Shown: positions 28,174-35,394 of the stretch, in pieces | How positions within the stretch are numbered: the stretch's first letter is position 1 | How the letters are laid out: the number at the start of each line of letters is the position of its first letter | Assembly: GCA_041748315.1 (NCBI GenBank) | Contig: JBGTDM010000087.1 | Coordinates: forward strand, 4,050 to 68,049 | Reading direction: 5' to 3' | Source of the DNA: CALMEE01 sp041748315 | GTDB lineage: Bacteria; Planctomycetota; Planctomycetia; Pirellulales; Pirellulaceae | DNA length: 64,000 nucleotides | Notes under the pieces: model-generated | What the model was told of the DNA's origin: nothing | Database searches by the model: none | What the model saw: only the letters and a program-made list of their open reading frames with translations | Translations under genes and position numbers: made by a program

Positions 28174-29073
28174 ATGAAACGACATCTTTGCGCCGCGTTT
28201 ATGTTAGCGGCATCTCTTGCATTCGCTTGGACAAACAACGTTCAAGCCCAGAGTGAAGTGTTTGCTTTTGACCTGCGGTTTGCCGCAAGCAACAACCTGT
28301 TTTCGTTTGATCCAACGGTTCCATTGGTCCATACCCAGATTGGCCCGAGCCCACTAGATTGGGTAACGTTTGCACTCGATTTTAACGCGACTGGCAGCAC
28401 ACTTTTTGCCGTCAACCATTTAGGTGGGGCAAGTAATAACACGATCGGCACTGTGAATTTGACGACGGCTGCATTCACTCCTAATGCCATTATTACAGGC
28501 GACTTTGGTGCTACCGGCAGTCCCACCGGACTGTCGATTGATCCCACTACGGGAAGTGCCTTTTTGTCGCACACAACACAACTGTTTGACCTCGATCTTT
28601 CATCGGGTGTTTCCACATTAATCGGTGATTTCACTGGATTGACTCCAGGTGGTGCGGCCATCGGTCTAGTCATCGATATTGCCATTGATAACTTTGGTAA
28701 TATGTTTGCTCACGATATCAGCAATGATGCATTGTGGCAAATCGATAGCACAAATGGGGATGCAACCTTTATTGGGTTTAGCGGACTTGCGGCAAACTTT
28801 GCTCAAGGCATGGATTTTGATCCGTCGACCAATTTGCTCTATGCTGCGATTTACACCGGCGGTGGAACGGGTTCTTGGGGAACATGGGATACGACGACCG
28901 GAGTATTTACCGAGATTGAGCCGCTGCCTAATTTTCCCGATCCAAATGGCAATGGGCGCGAACTTGAGGTCGCCATCCGGTCGCTGGTTGTGATTCCGGA
29001 ACCTGGCAGTTTAGCGCTGGTCATGGTCGGCGCGGCAACCTGCCTGTTTACAAGGCGTCGCAGGACTGTATGA
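28174..29073 (+). CDS. PEP-CTERM sorted protein
   Basis: A 299-residue secreted protein with a signal peptide ending VQA (about residue 24), a body of repeated beta segments suggesting a beta-propeller (units such as DPTTGSAFL, DPSTNLLYAAI), and a C-terminal PEP-CTERM signal: VIPEPGSLAL, a hydrophobic helix and RRRR. Such proteins are cut by an exosortase and anchored or released at the cell surface. No exosortase gene is in the window. GAGAGGTGA a few bases upstream fixes ATG 28174. A strong terminator follows 45 bp after the stop. The biological role is unknown. Confidence 0.85.
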   Translation: MKRHLCAAFMLAASLAFAWTNNVQAQSEVFAFDLRFAASNNLFSFDPTVPLVHTQIGPSPLDWVTFALDFNATGSTLFAVNHLGGASNNTIGTVNLTTAAFTPNAIITGDFGATGSPTGLSIDPTTGSAFLSHTTQLFDLDLSSGVSTLIGDFTGLTPGGAAIGLVIDIAIDNFGNMFAHDISNDALWQIDSTNGDATFIGFSGLAANFAQGMDFDPSTNLLYAAIYTGGGTGSWGTWDTTTGVFTEIEPLPNFPDPNGNGRELEVAIRSLVVIPEPGSLALVMVGAATCLFTRRRRTV

Positions 29074-29117
29074 GTCGCATTGTCGATCTTTGAACAGCAA
29101 TAGTACGTAAAGTACGA

Positions 29118-29140
29118 GGGGCCGCAGGGCCCCTTTTTTT
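29118..29140 (+). terminator. intrinsic terminator of the PEP-CTERM gene
   Basis: GGGGCC (29118-29123), loop GCAG, GGCCCC (29128-29133), then seven T residues. It lies 45 bp after the stop of the preceding plus-strand gene. Confidence 0.9.
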
Positions 29141-29398
29141 GTTGCCAAATCCTAAACGACCCTAAGCGAGTTTAGTGCATGATCCCGTTTCACAAATTGG
29201 GTCCTTCACGTTGTGGTGAAACTCACGGGGCGCTTGTTTGGGACGCGGTAAATTCTCGCCCCCAGCCTCAGTGCACATATAGAACAACATTTTTACGGCT
29301 GAGCGACAGGGTTGCGTTGGCGAGGCACATTGGATTTGGCCTTCTCCCGATTTGGATTGTGTTTCTCGGCAAAAGATTTCTCGCCGTCACCTTGTATC

Positions 29399-29821
29399 TC
29401 AAGGAAATCTCGATCGGCCCCGCGTTTTAAAACGGCGCGACGCGAATGTCAATCCAGTGGCCAATATCAGAAGTAGCAATCCACTCGGTTCTGGAATGGC
29501 GCCAATGGTCAGCCTGCCGTTGGATGGATTGAAAGTGACCAGCTCGCCATGAGTTAATCCGGTAATCGTCAAGCTGTCGAAATCTCCGCCATAGTTGGCG
29601 AAGTTGGCAAACAGATCGACGGTGCCAGGCAGGTACTCGCCGCCAAAGAAACGAAGCGTCAGAGCGCCATCAAAGCTCACCGTATCGCTTCCATCGTTGA
29701 AGATGGAATCGAAAGTGCCAGCCGTTAACAACGGGTTCTTGAAATCGAAAAAGGTCTCCGCAGTATCGGCCAGAGTCAAATCGCCAAAGGCGAGTGAAAT
29801 GTAAATGTTCGTAACTCTTTT
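29399..29821 (-). pseudogene. 5'-truncated PEP-CTERM protein remnant
   Basis: The frame encodes about 140 residues ending in an intact PEP-CTERM signal (AIPEPSGLLLLILATGLTF, then RR-rich tail), preceded by a beta-rich segment with FDSLTITG. There is no signal peptide. Reading upstream, the frame stops at 29822-29824 after KRVTNIYISLAFGDL, with no start codon except a TTG at 29779. The missing 5' part lies towards a REP cluster at 29882-30054. It is best read as the 3' end of a PEP-CTERM gene whose front was lost or replaced. Confidence 0.65.
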
Positions 29822-29881
29822 CTAACTGAGGTATTGAATAAAACGCTACAGTGCGAGAAACGCTCGCGTGACTTTGTCTTG

Positions 29882-30054
29882 CATCAACCGTTGGAGTTCA
29901 CGCTTCAGCGTGTCTTTCATCAACCGTTGGAGTTCACGCTTCAGCGTGTCTTTCATCAACCGTTGGAGTTCACGCTTTAGCGTGTCTTCCCGATACAAAT
30001 AATGAACGCTTCGTAAACAAATTCGCGCGAACAGCCTGAAGGCTAAACCCCAAC
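29882..30054. repeat. REP cluster A (three tandem 36-bp units plus one reverse REP)
   Basis: Three 36-bp units start at 29882, 29918 and 29954. Each contains GTTGGAGTT followed by the hairpin CACGCTTCAGCGTG (TTTA loop in the third). REPs are at 29890-29912, 29926-29948 and 29962-29984. A degenerate reverse-oriented REP of the second stem type (CAGCCTGAAGGCT, then CCCCAAC) lies at 30032-30054 and includes the stop codon of the beta-helix gene. Confidence 0.9.
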
Positions 30055-33000
30055 TCGAACACGCCTTTTGCCGACGAGTGCAACAAACGCCACCATCAAG
30101 AACAGGCCGCTTGAGGGTTCAGGAATCGCTGTAAACACGCTCAGCGTGCCGTGCGAATACAATTGCGTAGTGTTCCAGTGCAACCCGCTAGACAAACTCG
30201 GCAAGTCCAACAGTCCAAAAGTCCCCGTCCAATTGCCATGGACTTCAAAGATCTGAAAACTATCTCCAGCTGATGGCATAAAGGCTGGATCGCCTTCATT
30301 GAGTCCAATCAGATCGACCGTCATGGCACCTAGTTGCAGAGTCAGGTCTTTATGGAAAATGAATTGATCGAACTCGGGAAGGAACGCATCTGTCCCCGCG
30401 ATCTCGACCAACAAGTTGCTGGTTGGGCCAAGCGTCACGTTGAACGAAAACTCTTGGCGCGAGGGGCTGTTTCCAATCCCCAGCGAACCTTCGAAAAAGA
30501 CATTGCCGTCTCCCGTCAGTAGGGCGCCATCGCGAAGTTGAACGTGATCAAAGAATACGGCGTTGGACGAGGACGACACTCTTAACTCGGCCCCCCCTTT
30601 GACCTCCAACGATTCGAAAAACGTGGCGGTACTTCCGCCAGTGACGATGATTTGCGATTCATCAAAACTTACGATCGGCGCGTAAAGGTCGGAGAAGCCC
30701 CCCGAATACAGCATCTGGCCGTAGTTTTCGAGCGAAGGAGCGATCAATGTGCCACGGCCCGTCATTCGTCCGCCGAACTGGTTCTCCACGGTCGAGTCAA
30801 ACGTCAATTTCTTCCCTGCATCGACGCTCACAAGCCCGGTGGAAGCGTTAATGAAACTTCCTTCAATCCGTCCGTCGCCGGAGAGCAATCCGTGATTGGT
30901 CAGGGTCGCCGACGAGGTCGCGACACGGGCGTTTGCTCCTGCCAGGAGGATTTCGCCATAATTCGCCAGCGTGTTGGATTGTAGACGACCGCCGTTGCCG
31001 ATCGACACAAATCCATCGCTCCCCACTTCGGTGTGATGAGCGACGTTGAGTGTTTGCTGATTGCCCAGAGTCAAGGTCGAACCCAACGCGCCACTGGATC
31101 CAACCTGGAGTCCGCCCGCACCGGTGATTCCCAGCGCACCCTTGACGAAATCGAACGTGCCGCCGGGTTGAATTGCAAGTTCACCGGTGGAAAGTGAGCC
31201 GCCATCGAGCTTGAGTGTGCGGAAGGAGTTCACGGTCGTTGTCCCGGTCAGTGCCAACTGCCGGTTGGATTCCAGAGTCACATTCCCGTTTCCGAGCAGA
31301 CCGCCGCTGCCGACAGTCAAATCGCCTCCATAAGAAAGTGAGCCAGAGTGAAAGTTCACCGTGCCACCCTGTCTATCCAGCAGCCCCAAATTGGCAAAGC
31401 CGCCGTCGATGTTAATCGTACCGGTGTTGTGAACGACGGTTCCAGCAGATCCAGCAATAAACGTCCCGCCCTCAAGTAAATTCAGTGTAGCCGTTCCAGA
31501 AATCCCATTTCCCAGGACCAAGCCGCTTCCGATGGTCTGCGTTAAAAGTGAGTTCGACCCAGTTACGGTAATGCTGCCTATTTGGCTTAATGGATCGGCA
31601 TTCCCAAATGTGTTTGCGACCGTCACTTGGCCGGCTGTCATGCTTGCCCCACTCTCAATCGAGAGCAAACCAGTGGTTCCCGGCGCTGTCGAACTACCTA
31701 AAGCGATGCTACCAACATTTCCTGAAGCGCCATTCGTCAGCGAAATATCTGCTGTGTGCCCCCCCCAACCCCAAGATGAAAATGAGGAACCAGTGTTCAA
31801 GGTCGACCCGACTCCGTCGACAACCAACGTTGCCGAACCCGTGAAAGCTCCGATTGCAAGGTCATTTGTGGCTCTGAGTTGGCTGCCGTCCCGAATATTC
31901 CACGTGGTTCCAGAACTCAGGGAATCGTAATCCGAGGTACCCAGATCAATCACAGCACCATCTCCAGCATTTAGAGTTCTGCCCGCCGCCAGCACGAAGT
32001 CGCCTCCATTGCTACTATTGATTGAGCCGCCGTTGACATTGACATCGCTCCTTGCAAAGAAAGCACTGCCAGTTCCTATACTGACGCTCCCTGTCTTGTT
32101 GATCGTTGTCAGATTGGTATGAGTTTCAAACAGACCATTATTCAAAACATTGAGCGTCGCAGATCCACCAGAATTTTGTCCAATTGTCAGTGTGGTTCCA
32201 ACTCCCGACTGAGCCATCGCCGCATCATCAACGTTGACGACGCCTGTAGACGCGGTACCCGATGTTGCGATGTTTAACGTCGCAACGTTCATGCTAGCGC
32301 CACTTTCGACGTTGACGGTACCTGAACCACTGGATGCTCCGACATTGATTCTTTGTATTGTAGCGGTCGCTCCATTGCGAAGAGTTACGTTTGCCGAATG
32401 CCCATTGGCTCCCCAATTGGAAGTAGTAATTCCCGAAGTGCTCAAAGTTGAACCGGCTCCGTCGACAGTTACCATCGTCGTTCCGTTGTCCACGCCGATG
32501 TGCATCGCACCGGTTGAGGACAATTCGGCACCGCTATTGATGTTCCAGGTGGTACCGCCTGAGAGAGTGTTTGTGCCGCCCATATTGATTTGGGCATCGT
32601 TACTGGCCGTGAGCGTGCGACCGGAGGCGAGATTGAAATTCCCGCTAGAGCGCGAAATCGTACCGCCGTCGACGTTCACATCGCCGTTGGCATTAAATGT
32701 TCCACCAGTCACGAAAATTTCACCGGTGGCGTTAACCGTAGTCAAGCCTGTTCCCGTGTTGTACGTCCCACCACTGTCGGCTTGAACTGTGGATCTAACC
32801 ACGGCATTGGATGCTTTGCCTATGTTCAAAGTTGAACTGCCCGTTTGTGTCACAGTCGAACCATTGCCGGTTACGTAAATGAGTCCCAGTTGCCCTGCAA
32901 CGTTGCCATCCCCAATGTTAGCGTTTCCAAAAGAAAATGTACTACCCGAGTACAATTCAAGAATTCCCGATGTGCTGGGGCCACCCCCAATTCGTAGCGA

Positions 33001-33789
33001 TCCGGCCATCGAGCCAGTGGCACCGTTGAAAAGTCTCAATATCCCGTCACCATTGGTAGAGCCTCCTAACGTGTTTTGGCCTAGGAATGAACTAGTGAGC
33101 TTAGCGGTTGATCCGTTGAGCTGTATACTACCAGCCGAACCGTTACCTACGTGGATCGCACCGACGCTGGATACTTCACCAGCGTTGACAAACAAAGTGG
33201 AATTTCCCGATAACGTCAGCCCGGAAAATCGCACGTCCAACTTGAAAATACCATCGGGATTGATGGTCAAAGAGCCCCCCGAAATCGTCGAAGCCCCAGT
33301 CAGCGAATAGGTCGCATTCGTGCCACTAGGTCGAAAAATAGTATTGCCCGATTGATGTTGCAACGAAGCGTTGAAGGGGCTGTAATTGAAAGTGGCGGTC
33401 GAGTTTGTCCCGGTGTTGAAGACGGCTGTATCGAGTTCGCCCGGTGGGCCTCCGCTAGGGCTCCAATTGAAGCTTTCTCCAAACGAGCTCCCAGTCGAAA
33501 AGAGTGGCGACCAATTGTAGCTCGATTGCCCTTGCGCGACGCTTCCAGTCAGGCAGCACCAAGAGCCGATGGCGATGACCAGTATGCCCGCAACAAATTT
33601 CTGCGGTCTCATCGTTTTTGCGATGGTGCCCCACCGTCTGACCAAGCCTGACGAGACGCAATCCACCAGCGGTTGACCCCGTTTGGTATCTTTACTTCGT
33701 GTCAACGCGCGAGTTCCGGACCAAGAAAAAGCTAGTTTTCCTGCGTTCAATTTGGTTTTACAGCTGAGTTGTTTGTACGGTCTTGTCAC
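30043..33789 (-). CDS. large beta-helix autotransporter-like PEP-CTERM protein
   Basis: A protein of up to 1248 residues made almost entirely of Gly/Ser/Thr/Asn-rich repeats of the parallel beta-helix (autotransporter passenger-like) kind, ending with a PEP-CTERM signal (AIPEPSSGLFLMVAFVALVG, then KRR). An internal tandem duplication of roughly 150-190 residues is visible: GRTLTASN...TTWNINSGAEL matches GRTLNAGD...TTWNIRDGSQL. The GTG start at 33789 has AGAGGA eight bases upstream, giving a 59-residue basic leader before the hydrophobic signal (about 66-88, ending AQG). The ATG at 33612 would give a normal signal peptide but has no ribosome site. The last residues VGV and the stop are encoded inside a REP. 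It is probably a large surface adhesin or structural protein. Confidence 0.85.
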   Translation of the reverse strand: MTRPYKQLSCKTKLNAGKLAFSWSGTRALTRSKDTKRGQPLVDCVSSGLVRRWGTIAKTMRPQKFVAGILVIAIGSWCCLTGSVAQGQSSYNWSPLFSTGSSFGESFNWSPSGGPPGELDTAVFNTGTNSTATFNYSPFNASLQHQSGNTIFRPSGTNATYSLTGASTISGGSLTINPDGIFKLDVRFSGLTLSGNSTLFVNAGEVSSVGAIHVGNGSAGSIQLNGSTAKLTSSFLGQNTLGGSTNGDGILRLFNGATGSMAGSLRIGGGPSTSGILELYSGSTFSFGNANIGDGNVAGQLGLIYVTGNGSTVTQTGSSTLNIGKASNAVVRSTVQADSGGTYNTGTGLTTVNATGEIFVTGGTFNANGDVNVDGGTISRSSGNFNLASGRTLTASNDAQINMGGTNTLSGGTTWNINSGAELSSTGAMHIGVDNGTTMVTVDGAGSTLSTSGITTSNWGANGHSANVTLRNGATATIQRINVGASSGSGTVNVESGASMNVATLNIATSGTASTGVVNVDDAAMAQSGVGTTLTIGQNSGGSATLNVLNNGLFETHTNLTTINKTGSVSIGTGSAFFARSDVNVNGGSINSSNGGDFVLAAGRTLNAGDGAVIDLGTSDYDSLSSGTTWNIRDGSQLRATNDLAIGAFTGSATLVVDGVGSTLNTGSSFSSWGWGGHTADISLTNGASGNVGSIALGSSTAPGTTGLLSIESGASMTAGQVTVANTFGNADPLSQIGSITVTGSNSLLTQTIGSGLVLGNGISGTATLNLLEGGTFIAGSAGTVVHNTGTINIDGGFANLGLLDRQGGTVNFHSGSLSYGGDLTVGSGGLLGNGNVTLESNRQLALTGTTTVNSFRTLKLDGGSLSTGELAIQPGGTFDFVKGALGITGAGGLQVGSSGALGSTLTLGNQQTLNVAHHTEVGSDGFVSIGNGGRLQSNTLANYGEILLAGANARVATSSATLTNHGLLSGDGRIEGSFINASTGLVSVDAGKKLTFDSTVENQFGGRMTGRGTLIAPSLENYGQMLYSGGFSDLYAPIVSFDESQIIVTGGSTATFFESLEVKGGAELRVSSSSNAVFFDHVQLRDGALLTGDGNVFFEGSLGIGNSPSRQEFSFNVTLGPTSNLLVEIAGTDAFLPEFDQFIFHKDLTLQLGAMTVDLIGLNEGDPAFMPSAGDSFQIFEVHGNWTGTFGLLDLPSLSSGLHWNTTQLYSHGTLSVFTAIPEPSSGLFLMVAFVALVGKRRVRVGV

Positions 33790-33797
33790 AATTTGGG

Positions 33798-33803
33798 TCC
33801 TCT
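33798..33803 (-). promoter_or_regulatory. Shine-Dalgarno sequence for the GTG start of the beta-helix protein
   Basis: AGAGGA on the minus strand, eight bases before GTG 33789. It favours the long form with an extended N-terminal leader over ATG 33612. Confidence 0.55.
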
Positions 33804-33925
33804 ATTAGATGATGCCTGAGCGATATCGCTATGACACTGGGCGATGAAGAACGATCAAACCGGACGAGAAAATTCCTGAATCGAGGATTAATTTTTTATT
33901 TTTCAAGTCAGGCGTTGGAGTTTCG

Positions 33926-34322
33926 GTTGGAGTTCACGCTTTAGCGTGCTTGTCGCGTATAATCAAACATTGCATGAAGAAAGATGCGCGCAGGCAGCCT
34001 AAAGGCTGAACTCCAACGTCGGTACGCAAGCGTTGGAGTTCACGCTTTAGCGTGTTTTTCGCCTACAATCAAACATTGCATGAAGAAAGCCGCGCGCAGG
34101 CAGCCTAAAGGCTGAACTCCAACTTCTGGACGCATTCGTTGGAGTTCACGCTTTAGCGTGTTTTTCACCTACAATCAAACATTGCATGAAGAAAGCCCCG
34201 CGCAGGCAGCCTAAAGGCTGAACTCCAACTTCTGGACGCATTCGTTGGAGTTCACGCTTTAGCGCGTTTTTACTGCGAACACAAAAAGGTGCGCGCAAGC
34301 AGCCTGAAGGCTGAACTCCAAC
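33926..34322. repeat. REP/BIME cluster B, four elements left of the RAYT gene
   Basis: Four elements lie at 33926-34017, 34032-34123, 34138-34229 (92 bp each) and 34244-34322 (79 bp), starting every 106 bp. Each begins GTTGGAGTTCA and ends TGAACTCCAAC, a perfect 11-bp terminal inverted repeat. Each carries a left hairpin CACGC-TTTA-GCGTG and a right hairpin CAGCC-TAAA-GGCTG (TGAA in the fourth), about 46 bp apart (33 in the last). Spacers between elements are 14 bp and nearly identical. The fourth left hairpin has one stem mismatch. Confidence 0.95.
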
Positions 34323-34368
34323 GGCGAATTCCAACAAACGATTCAACACAATTTCCGGGAGCGGCTGG

Positions 34369-34989
34369 ATGACGAAATCGAGCATGTATCGCTGGCGGCG
34401 AATGTCGGCAGAACAACGTGCCGAGGTGTTACAATGTCGTCAACAGCATCAGGTCCCCTGGCACAGCCCGCCACATTACACGAGCGAAACAAATCTCTAC
34501 TTGATCACGGCCGCTTGTTACGAGCATCGTCCCGTCATCGGTCATTCGATAGTGCGAATGACCGCGTTCGAGCATTGGCTGTTGGGAACCGCCAACGGTT
34601 CATGTACCAACGTGTATTGTTGGACGGTGTTGCCCAATCATTATCATCTGCTCGTTGAAACCACTGAAGTAAAGAATCTTTTGCTGCAATTGGGCCGTTT
34701 GCACGGGCGAACATCGTTCCAATGGAATGGTGAGGAAAGCTGCCGCAGACGCAAGGTTTGGTGCAATGCGGCAGAAACCGGAATGAAGTCCGAGCGGCAC
34801 TATTGGGCCAGTTTCGTTTATGTCCTGCACAATGCGGTAAAACATGGTTATGTTTCCAAGTGGCAGGACTGGCCGTTTTGCAATGCGCGAGCGTTTTTAG
34901 AGAACGAAGGAATCGATAGGGCTCGCCATTTATGGCAGGAGTATCCGATCAACGACTACGGCACTGATTGGGACCCAGCCGATATGTGA
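34369..34989 (+). CDS. REP-associated tyrosine transposase (RAYT, Y1/HUH family)
   Basis: A 206-residue protein with the features of the TnpA-REP/RAYT group of IS200-like Y1 transposases: YLITAACYEHRPVIG at 44-58, the HUH motif in LPNHYHLLVE (H91, H93), and YVLHNAVKHGYV at 151-162 carrying the candidate catalytic tyrosine Y151, followed by the W/P-containing tail typical of RAYTs. These single-strand DNA nucleases bind and cut REP hairpins rather than moving as classical insertion sequences. GGGAG seven bases upstream supports ATG 34369. Four BIME-like elements lie on each side, the usual REPtron setting. The gene appears intact. Nucleic-acid targets are inferred from this neighbourhood. Confidence 0.9.
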   Translation: MTKSSMYRWRRMSAEQRAEVLQCRQQHQVPWHSPPHYTSETNLYLITAACYEHRPVIGHSIVRMTAFEHWLLGTANGSCTNVYCWTVLPNHYHLLVETTEVKNLLLQLGRLHGRTSFQWNGEESCRRRKVWCNAAETGMKSERHYWASFVYVLHNAVKHGYVSKWQDWPFCNARAFLENEGIDRARHLWQEYPINDYGTDWDPADM

Positions 34990-35017
34990 AGTGGAAATTT
35001 GAATTCACGATGGAGTG

Positions 35018-35394
35018 GTTGGAGTGCACGCTTTAGCGGGTTATTACTGCGAACACAAACAGTGGCGCGCAGGCAGCCTGAAGGCTGAACTCCAACTTCG
35101 TACGCAAGCGTTGGAGTTCACGCTTTAGCGTGTTTTTCGCCAACAATCGAACATTGCATAAAGAAAGGCGCGCAGGCAGCCTGAAGGCTGAACTCCAACT
35201 TCGTACGCAAGCGTTGGAGTTCACGCTTTAGCGTGTTTTTCGCATACAATCAAACATTGCATAAAGAAAGGCGCGCAAGCAGCCTGAAGGCTGAACTCCA
35301 GCTTCGTACGCAAGCGTTGGAGTTCACGCTTTAGCGTGTTTTTACTGCGAACACAAACAGTGGCGCGCAGGCAGCCTAAAGGCTGAACTCCAAC
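35018..35394. repeat. REP/BIME cluster C, four elements right of the RAYT gene
   Basis: Elements lie at 35018-35096 (79 bp), 35110-35199 and 35213-35302 (90 bp), and 35316-35394 (79 bp), separated by an identical 13-bp spacer. They have the same terminal inverted repeats and two hairpin types as cluster B; right hairpin loops are TGAA in the first three and TAAA in the last. The first left REP has two changes from consensus. The two 79-bp elements share the spacer form with the fourth element of cluster B. The final right REP overlaps the end of the kinase gene. Confidence 0.95.

Noticed and set aside
32234..32785. 183-codon Pro/Val-rich open frame on the plus strand
   Set aside because: Antisense to the repetitive beta-helix gene; periodic composition explains the open frame.
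29190..33801. Near-identical 16-mers at 29190-29205 and 33786-33801 (one mismatch)
   Set aside because: The second covers the ribosome site of the beta-helix gene, but the first leads into a frame of only 13 codons; a match of this length is expected by chance among all pairs in 64 kb.
34369..34989. Ordinary IS200/IS605 insertion sequence
   Set aside because: The protein has RAYT-type landmarks (YVLHNAVKHGYV, W/P tail) and lies among multiple REP pairs, with no single left/right IS end pair.
33926..35394. Possible CRISPR array
   Set aside because: The repeated units are palindromic, with inverted ends, and the spacers between them are the same 13-14 bp sequence; no cas gene is present. They are REP/BIME elements.
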